From Candidatus Faecalibacterium faecipullorum (lineage in GTDB: Bacteria; Bacillota; Clostridia; Oscillospirales; Ruminococcaceae): DNA of 19,240 bases. The notes beneath the pieces were generated by a model, which saw only the letters and a list, made by a program, of their open reading frames with translations, had not been told where the DNA came from and ran no database searches. The position numbers and the translations under genes were made by a program. Every line of letters starts with the position of its first letter. The stretch's first letter is position 1. Location of the stretch: contig DWXX01000189.1 of assembly GCA_019118985.1 (NCBI GenBank), forward strand, positions 1 to 19,240. The letters run 5' to 3'. Positions 15,184 through 19,240 of this stretch are shown here, one piece after another.

Positions 15184-15524
15184 AAGCAAGGATGCCCGGC
15201 GGCTACGGCCGCCCCGATATGAACAGCCTGATGCGCCAGGCCCAGAAGATGCAGAGCGATATGCAGGCCAAACAGGCCGAGCTGGAGCAGACCGAGTACA
15301 CCGCCGCCGCCCCCGGCGACATGGTCGCCGTCCGGATGAACGGCAAGCATGAGGTGCTTTCGGTCACCATCAAGCCCGAGGCGGTCGACCCCGACGACGT
15401 CGAGATGCTGCAGGACCTGGTGGCCGCCGCCGTCAACGCCGCGGTGCAGAAGGTGGATGAAGCTGCCGCCGCCGAGATGGGCAAGCTGACCGGAGGGCTG
15501 GGCATCCCCGGCCTCGGGCTGTAA
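15180..15524 (+). CDS. ybaB: YbaB/EbfC family nucleoid-associated protein
   Basis: A 114-residue protein of the YbaB/EbfC family (YaaK in Bacillus), small dimeric DNA-binding proteins of the nucleoid. The family pattern is clear: an N-terminal helix MNSLMRQAQKMQSDMQ, the central beta sheet with VRMNGKHEVLSVTIKPE, then a helix through NAAVQKVDEAAAAEMGKLTGG and a glycine-rich end. ATG 15180 overlaps the dnaX stop (ATGA), and AAGGAGG lies ten bases upstream, inside dnaX. It sits between dnaX and recR, as in most Firmicutes, which supports the call. A role linked to recombination or replication is inferred from this context. Confidence 0.95.
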   Translation: MKARMPGGYGRPDMNSLMRQAQKMQSDMQAKQAELEQTEYTAAAPGDMVAVRMNGKHEVLSVTIKPEAVDPDDVEMLQDLVAAAVNAAVQKVDEAAAAEMGKLTGGLGIPGLGL

Positions 15525-15537
15525 GCGGAGGCGCCGG

Positions 15538-16137
15538 ATGGACCGTACCGCCGTACCACTCGAGGTGCTGATCGACGAGCTCAAGCGGCTGCCCGGCCTC
15601 GGGGAAAAGACCGCCACCCGCCTGGCCTACCAGCTGATGAACCTGTCGGAAGAGCAGACCGGCCAGCTGATCTCGGCCATCCAGGGGGTGCACACCCGCC
15701 TCAACCGCTGCCGGCTGTGCCAGAACTACACCGAGGGGGAGATCTGCCCCATCTGCGCCGACAAGGCGCGGGACCATGCCACCATCTGCGTGGTCGAGAC
15801 CTCGCAGGACGTCCAGGCCATCGAGCGCACCCGGGAGTACCGCGGCCTGTACCATGTGCTGTACGGGCTGCTCAACCCGGTCAAGGGGGTGGGCAGCGAG
15901 GACCTGACCATCCGCGCCCTGCTCGACCGTCTGGCCGACGACACGGTGAAGGAGGTCATCCTGGCCCTGCCCCCCTCGGTGGAGGGGGACGCCACCTCGC
16001 TGTATATCGCCCGGACCATCAAGCCGCTGGGGGTGCGTGCCACCCGCCTCGCCTCGGGGGTGCCGGCGGGCAGCCGCCTCGAGCAGGCCGACCGCCAGAC
16101 CATCTACCGCGCCCTCGAGGGCAGGCGGGAGATGTAA
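15538..16137 (+). CDS. recR: Recombination mediator protein RecR
   Basis: A 199-residue protein of exactly the usual RecR length. With RecO (and RecF) it loads RecA on gapped DNA. Seen: a helix-hairpin-helix around LKRLPGLGEKTATRLAYQL (residues 15-33), the four-cysteine zinc finger at 58, 61, 70 and 73 (CRLC, CPIC), the Toprim domain beginning at ICVVETSQDVQAIE near 83, and the C-terminal VEGDATSLYIA with GVPAGSRLEQAD and RALEGRREM. GCGGAGG lies eight bases before ATG 15538. It is the last gene of the dnaX-ybaB-recR group; a new promoter for smpB follows within about 60 bases. No intrinsic terminator is evident between them. Confidence 0.97.
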   Translation: MDRTAVPLEVLIDELKRLPGLGEKTATRLAYQLMNLSEEQTGQLISAIQGVHTRLNRCRLCQNYTEGEICPICADKARDHATICVVETSQDVQAIERTREYRGLYHVLYGLLNPVKGVGSEDLTIRALLDRLADDTVKEVILALPPSVEGDATSLYIARTIKPLGVRATRLASGVPAGSRLEQADRQTIYRALEGRREM

Positions 16138-16194
16138 GGACCCCTGCAAGACCGCGCACCATCGAAAATTTACACCTTCGACACAAACGACCCC

Positions 16195-16222
16195 TTGCGC
16201 TTTTGCAAAGTTGTGGTACAAT
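16195..16222 (+). promoter_or_regulatory. Promoter of smpB (and possibly ssrA)
   Basis: TTGCGC (16195-16200) and TACAAT (16217-16222) are separated by 16 bases, with TGG directly before the -10 (extended -10). Both boxes, and flanking bases (CCCCTTGCGCTT and GGTACAATA), are the same as in the SRP RNA promoter at 13171-13199. Transcription should start near 16229, just before the smpB ribosome binding site. Confidence 0.75.
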
Positions 16223-16251
16223 AGCTACACCCAGGGAAAGGAGGCGGCGGT

Positions 16252-16734
16252 ATGGCGCCCATCAAAGAAAGACCGGCGACCAAACCCATCGCCACCAACC
16301 GGCAGGCCCGGCATGAATACTTCGTCATCGAGGCGCTGGAGACCGGCATCGAGCTGCGCGGCACCGAGGTCAAGAGCCTGCGCGCCGGCGGGGTCAACCT
16401 GAAAGACAGCTGGGTGGACGTCGACGGCGGCGAGCTGGTGGTCAAGGGGATGCACATCACTCCCTACGACCACGGCAACATCTTCAACGCCGACCCCGCC
16501 CGCGAGCGGCGGCTGCTGGCCCACAAGAGCGAGATACGGCGTTTGGCGCAGCAGTGCAAGCTGCAGGGCTACACCCTGGTGCCCCTCTCCCTGTACTTCA
16601 AGCGCGGCCGGGTCAAGCTGGAACTGGGGCTGTGCAAGGGCAAAAAACTCTACGACAAGCGGGCCGACGCGGCCAGACGGGACGCCAGGCGGACCATCGA
16701 CCGGGCCCTGAAATCCAACGGGCGCTACGACTGA
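16252..16734 (+). CDS. smpB: SsrA-binding protein SmpB
   Basis: A 160-residue SmpB, the protein that binds tmRNA and takes it into the A site of stalled ribosomes. Family motifs: NRQARHEYFVIEALETGIEL near residues 16-35, GTEVKSLRAG at 37-46, and KLELGLCKGKKLYDKR near 122-137. They are followed by a basic C-terminal tail (DARRTIDRALKSN) that reads the empty mRNA channel. AAAGGAGG stands seven bases before ATG 16252. The gene for its RNA partner, ssrA, starts 59 bases after the stop in the same direction, so the two are probably coexpressed. Confidence 0.97.
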   Translation: MAPIKERPATKPIATNRQARHEYFVIEALETGIELRGTEVKSLRAGGVNLKDSWVDVDGGELVVKGMHITPYDHGNIFNADPARERRLLAHKSEIRRLAQQCKLQGYTLVPLSLYFKRGRVKLELGLCKGKKLYDKRADAARRDARRTIDRALKSNGRYD

Positions 16735-16793
16735 CGCGCCCCGGGCCGGTATGCGGCCCCCCAAAGACCCCTCGCGCCGTCGGGCGCTTTCAT

Positions 16794-17143
16794 GGGGGCG
16801 TAAAGGTTTCGACGGGGGGAGCGCGGCCTGAGCAGCGGGTAGCAGCGGGGGACCTGCTCTAAAATCCTCCAAAACAATAACTGACAACAACCGTTATCAG
16901 CTCCAGGCAGCCTGAGCGCTGCCTCGTTCCGCCCGCGTTTGTGTCGCGCGGGGCCGGGGCGTCCTTTAGACACAGCACGTGAACGGACCTAAGCTTTGCG
17001 GACCGTCATGAACTTATGAAGCTACCAAAGCGTTAGCCTGGCGACCGGCGTGACGCGGCGGGAATGCTGTAGATCGCCTGCACCCGGAGATACTCACGCC
17101 AAACTCCTTTCGGACATGGGTTCGACTCCCATCGCCTCCACCA
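16794..17143 (+). ncRNA. ssrA: Transfer-messenger RNA (tmRNA)
   Basis: The 5' end GGGGGCGTAAAGGTTTCGACG is the tmRNA hallmark; GGGGGCG (16794-16800) pairs with CGCCTCC (17133-17139) to form the acceptor stem, followed by A and an encoded CCA (17141-17143). The T arm ATGGG-TTCGACT-CCCAT is present near the 3' end. The 350-base length fits a one-piece tmRNA. The tag frame is described separately. No separate promoter is clear in the 59 bases after smpB, although a small GCGCC/GGCGC hairpin with a short T run lies at 16774-16790. ssrA may therefore be cut from the smpB transcript. Confidence 0.96.
16883..16915 (+). other. tmRNA-encoded proteolysis tag (DNNRYQLQAA)
   Basis: A resume codon GAC at 16883, preceded by ATAACT as in Bacillus subtilis tmRNA, opens a frame of ten codons reading DNNRYQLQAA and ending at TGA 16913-16915. 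With the alanine carried by the tmRNA itself, the added tag would be ADNNRYQLQAA. The terminal Ala-Ala is normal, but the position before it is Gln rather than the usual Leu-Ala-Ala arrangement. The frame upstream is open for several codons, so the resume point is by analogy. Confidence 0.75.
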
Positions 17144-17146
17144 CCT

Positions 17147-17180
17147 GCCCCTGCCGGTTTTGCCCGGCGGGGGCTTTTTT
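17147..17180 (+). terminator. Intrinsic terminator after ssrA
   Basis: An 11-bp GC-rich stem, 17147-17157 paired with 17164-17174 (one G-U pair), closes a TTTTGC loop. It is followed by six Ts (17175-17180), starting four bases after the encoded CCA. Confidence 0.9.
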
Positions 17181-17215
17181 GCGCGCACGGTGCGGGGCCG
17201 CCGGGCGCCCGCCCC

Positions 17216-17244
17216 TCGACAGCGGCGGGGAAATCGTGTATAAT
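17216..17244 (+). promoter_or_regulatory. Promoter of the glycosyltransferase gene
   Basis: TCGACA (17216-17221), a 17-base spacer and a perfect TATAAT (17239-17244) form a strong sigma-A type promoter. It comes directly after the ssrA terminator, so the gene is transcribed on its own. Confidence 0.8.
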
Positions 17245-17275
17245 AGGCCGGAAAGGCTGCGACAGGAGGGCGTAT

Positions 17276-18274
17276 ATGAAGGCGACGGTCATCATCCCCA
17301 ATATCAACGGCAAGGGCTGGCTGCGCGACTCGATCGAGTCGGTGCTGGCCCAGACCGAACAGGACTTTGAGCTGATCGTGGTGGACAACGGCTCCACCGA
17401 CGAGAGCCTTGCCGAGGCGCGCAGCTACTGCGGGCGGCCGGGCTTTACCCTGATCGAAAACGGGGAGAACACCGGCTTCTCCCACGCGGTCAACCAGGGC
17501 ATCGCCCGGGCAAAAGGGGAGTATGTCGTCCTGTTCAACAACGACGCCTTTGCCGAGCCGGACTGGCTGGCTGAGCTGATCCGCGCCGCCGAGGCCGACC
17601 GGCGGATCTTCGCGGTGCAGAGCTTGATGATCCGTCACTTTGAGCGGGACCTCGCCGACGACGCCGGGGACTACGTCACCTGGATGGGCTTTGCCTGCAA
17701 GACGGGGGACGGCCGGCGGGCGAGCCGCTATACCCGCCCGCGGCGCATCTTCTCGGCCTGCGGGGGGGCGTCGCTCTACCGCAAGAGCATCCTTGACGAG
17801 ATCGGCGTCTTTGACGAGAATTTCTTCGCCTACTTCGAGGACGTCGACCTGAGCTGGCGGGCCAACAACGCGGGCTACAAGTGCGTGTTCTGCCCCGCCG
17901 CCCGCTGCTACCACATCTGCGGGGCCAGCACCGGCGCGGTGCGCTACAACGCCTTCAAGAGCCGTCAGAGCGGCCGCAACAGCCTTTTGCTCCCCCTCAA
18001 AAACCAGCCCGCGCTGATGCTGGCGGTCAACGCGCTGCCTTTGGCCGCCGGCTACCTGCTCAAATGCTGGAAGTTCCACCGCCAGGGCTTCGGCGATGCG
18101 TGGGACGCCGGGATGCGGGAGGCCATCGCCATTTTGCGGGCCGGGCGGCTGGGCAAGCGGCCCTTCCGCCTGCGGGACACCCCCCACTATCTGCTGATGG
18201 AGCTGTGGATGATCTGGAACATGGCGCCCTATCTGTGGTACCGGCTGGTGGTCGTCCCCCTCAAACTGAAATGA
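17276..18274 (+). CDS. Glycosyltransferase family 2 (rhamnosyltransferase-like)
   Basis: A 332-residue GT-A fold enzyme that would move a sugar from a nucleotide donor to a cell-surface glycan or lipid. Seen: N-terminal VIIPNINGKGWLRDSIESVL, DNGSTD at 37-42, the metal-binding NND at 88-90 (LFNNDAF, replacing DxD), and FEDVDLSWRANNAGY, with the ED at 188-189 typical of WbbL-type rhamnosyltransferases. Two moderately hydrophobic stretches (about 240-258 and 300-325) could contact the membrane. AGGAGGG lies before ATG 17276. The gene has its own promoter and terminator and no polysaccharide genes beside it, so its acceptor cannot be inferred. Donor specificity is uncertain. Confidence 0.88.
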   Translation: MKATVIIPNINGKGWLRDSIESVLAQTEQDFELIVVDNGSTDESLAEARSYCGRPGFTLIENGENTGFSHAVNQGIARAKGEYVVLFNNDAFAEPDWLAELIRAAEADRRIFAVQSLMIRHFERDLADDAGDYVTWMGFACKTGDGRRASRYTRPRRIFSACGGASLYRKSILDEIGVFDENFFAYFEDVDLSWRANNAGYKCVFCPAARCYHICGASTGAVRYNAFKSRQSGRNSLLLPLKNQPALMLAVNALPLAAGYLLKCWKFHRQGFGDAWDAGMREAIAILRAGRLGKRPFRLRDTPHYLLMELWMIWNMAPYLWYRLVVVPLKLK

Positions 18275-18314
18275 AAAAGCCGCCGCGCCCCGGCAGTGGG
18301 GTGCGGCGGCTTTC
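18274..18314. terminator. Bidirectional intrinsic terminator
   Basis: A 13-bp stem, 18279-18291 paired with 18298-18310 (one G-U or mismatch position), closes a GGCAGT loop. It has AAAAA on the left and TTT on the right. It lies between the convergent glycosyltransferase and the unknown gene to the right. Confidence 0.85.
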
Positions 18315-18329
18315 GGTTTGATGCGCGTG

Positions 18330-19240
18330 TTATGCGGCGGCGTCCTCACCGTCGGCCTCAGCTTCAGAGGAGGCGGCGTCCGCCTCATCGTCGGATGCGG
18401 CCTGGCTGTCCGCCCCGGCTTCCGAGCCGGCGGCGGGGGCGCTTGCTGCCTCAGAGCTGCTGGCGGCGTCGGGGTCGGCGGCCTGGCGGATGGCCTCCTG
18501 CAGCTGGTCGGGGTCCATCATCACCACCGAGCTGGCCGTGCTGGACGACGCGGCGTCGGCGGGGCGGGCGGCGCTCTCGGTCAGGCCGGTCAGGTACCAG
18601 CCGCCGTCCTGCCGGTCGAACAGGTAGTCCATATACTTGACCGGCTGGTCGGTGCCGCTGCCGATCAGGTCGCCCTGCCCGCCGAGGGGGATGTACCCCA
18701 CCGTCACGTGCAGCCGGCCGCTCTGCTTGAACAGGGCGGTCACCTCGGCGCGGTAGTACCCCACGTCCCCGGTGACCGGGATGCTGTAGCAGCCCGACGC
18801 TTCGTCGTAGGGGATGGTCATGTCGTCCATCTCAAAGCTGCGGTGGCTCAGCCGGAAGCTGGGCCCCACCAGCCGGGCGAGGTAGGCGTCCACCTCGACG
18901 GCGGGCAGCAGAAGCTGCTCGGTCACGGGGTCGTGGGCGTAGGCGTCAAAGCTGCCCTGGCTCTCCTGGATGCTGTACAGGCACCCCCAGACCGCCGCCT
19001 CCCGCAGGGTGAGGTCGTCGATGTTCTCGATGCCGTCGAAGGGCAGCGGGTCGAACAGCACCAGCCCCTCCAGCTTATCCTGGTATTCCAGCATCTCGTC
19101 GGTGTTGTCGAACAAGGCGGCCACCAGCCGCGCCGCGGCGGCTGCCACCGTCAAAAGCCCGATGACCAGCAGCACCGCCATCACCAGCCCCAGCGCCTGA
19201 CGGCGGCGGCGGCGGTGGATGCGGGCGTGCTCTTCGGGGG
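18330..19240 (-). CDS. Membrane-anchored protein of unknown function, start outside the window
   Basis: The frame is open from the right edge to TAA 18332-18330; about 303 codons are visible and the start lies beyond the window. The visible N-terminal part is charged and contains HRRRRRQ. A hydrophobic segment follows (ALGLVMAVLLVIGLLTVAAAAA), so by the positive-inside rule the protein should have a cytoplasmic N terminus and an exported main part. The middle is a soluble region of about 190 residues with several aromatic, beta-like stretches (FRLSHRSFEMDD, GCYSIPVTGDVGYYRAEVTALF, YMDYLFDRQDGGWYLTGL). The last 75 residues or so are a low-complexity acidic tail of Ala, Ser, Asp and Glu. I do not recognise the family. 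Codon use and GC content look like those of the neighbours. Confidence 0.75.
   Translation of the reverse strand, partial: PEEHARIHRRRRRQALGLVMAVLLVIGLLTVAAAAARLVAALFDNTDEMLEYQDKLEGLVLFDPLPFDGIENIDDLTLREAAVWGCLYSIQESQGSFDAYAHDPVTEQLLLPAVEVDAYLARLVGPSFRLSHRSFEMDDMTIPYDEASGCYSIPVTGDVGYYRAEVTALFKQSGRLHVTVGYIPLGGQGDLIGSGTDQPVKYMDYLFDRQDGGWYLTGLTESAARPADAASSSTASSVVMMDPDQLQEAIRQAADPDAASSSEAASAPAAGSEAGADSQAASDDEADAASSEAEADGEDAAA

Noticed and set aside
13354..15189. A minus-strand open frame of about 611 codons across dnaX.
   Set aside because: It is antisense to all conserved DnaX motifs and overlaps the SRP RNA terminator; composition is low complexity (Gly/Leu/Arg).
16862..16915. A longer tmRNA tag starting at the upstream TCC TCC codons.
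   Set aside because: The ATAACT just before GAC matches the sequence before the resume codon in Bacillus tmRNA, and ten codons is the usual tag length.

Overview
The window is a very GC-rich chromosomal segment from what looks like an anaerobic Firmicute (Clostridia, probably Oscillospiraceae/Ruminococcaceae-like; the family is inference). The evidence is strong AGGAGG-type ribosome binding sites, clear sigma-A type promoters, a long-type SRP RNA next to dnaX-ybaB-recR (the Bacillus/Clostridium order), and an oxygen-sensitive Ech-type [NiFe] hydrogenase. Almost every gene can be recognised, and no CRISPR array, insertion sequence, tRNA or rRNA is visible.

Layout: (1) 1-1039, minus strand: a GNAT acetyltransferase reading frame that lacks its N-terminal part and runs off the left edge, preceded by a short-chain dehydrogenase (SDR). 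(2) 1204-2115, plus strand: a LysR-type regulator divergent from the SDR. Each gene has a clear promoter, and short dyads overlap both -35 boxes. (3) A bidirectional terminator at 2137-2177 separates lysR from the hydrogenase maturation operon. (4) 2194-7838, minus strand: hypA-hypB-hypF-hypC-hypD-hypE in transcription order, tightly packed with several overlaps. (5) 7839-8063: the divergent control region, with a promoter in each direction and a Rex-like dyad. (6) 8064-13160, plus strand: echA-echB-echC-echD-echE-echF, the complete six-subunit Ech membrane hydrogenase. (7) 13171-16137: SRP RNA with its own promoter and terminator, then dnaX, ybaB/yaaK and recR. (8) 16195-17180: smpB followed by ssrA (tmRNA), i.e. 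the two partners of trans-translation, ended by a strong terminator. (9) 17216-18274: a single family-2 glycosyltransferase with its own promoter. (10) 18330 to the right edge, minus strand: a membrane-anchored protein of unknown function whose start lies outside the window.

How the parts work together: HypA/HypB deliver nickel, and HypF/HypE/HypC/HypD build and transfer the Fe(CN)2CO group. Both supply the active site in EchE. EchC and EchF carry iron-sulphur clusters linking ferredoxin to the active site, and EchA/EchB form the ion-translocating membrane arm. The expected reaction is ferredoxin-dependent H2 evolution coupled to a proton or sodium gradient. EchE ends directly after its distal CxxC motif, so no C-terminal protease is expected, and none is seen.

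I see no clearly novel system. The items most worth a second look are the divergent hyp/ech control region, the tmRNA tag ending LQAA, the repeated P[VI]FEQ motifs in the DnaX linker, the short SRP RNA, and the truncated GNAT frame.
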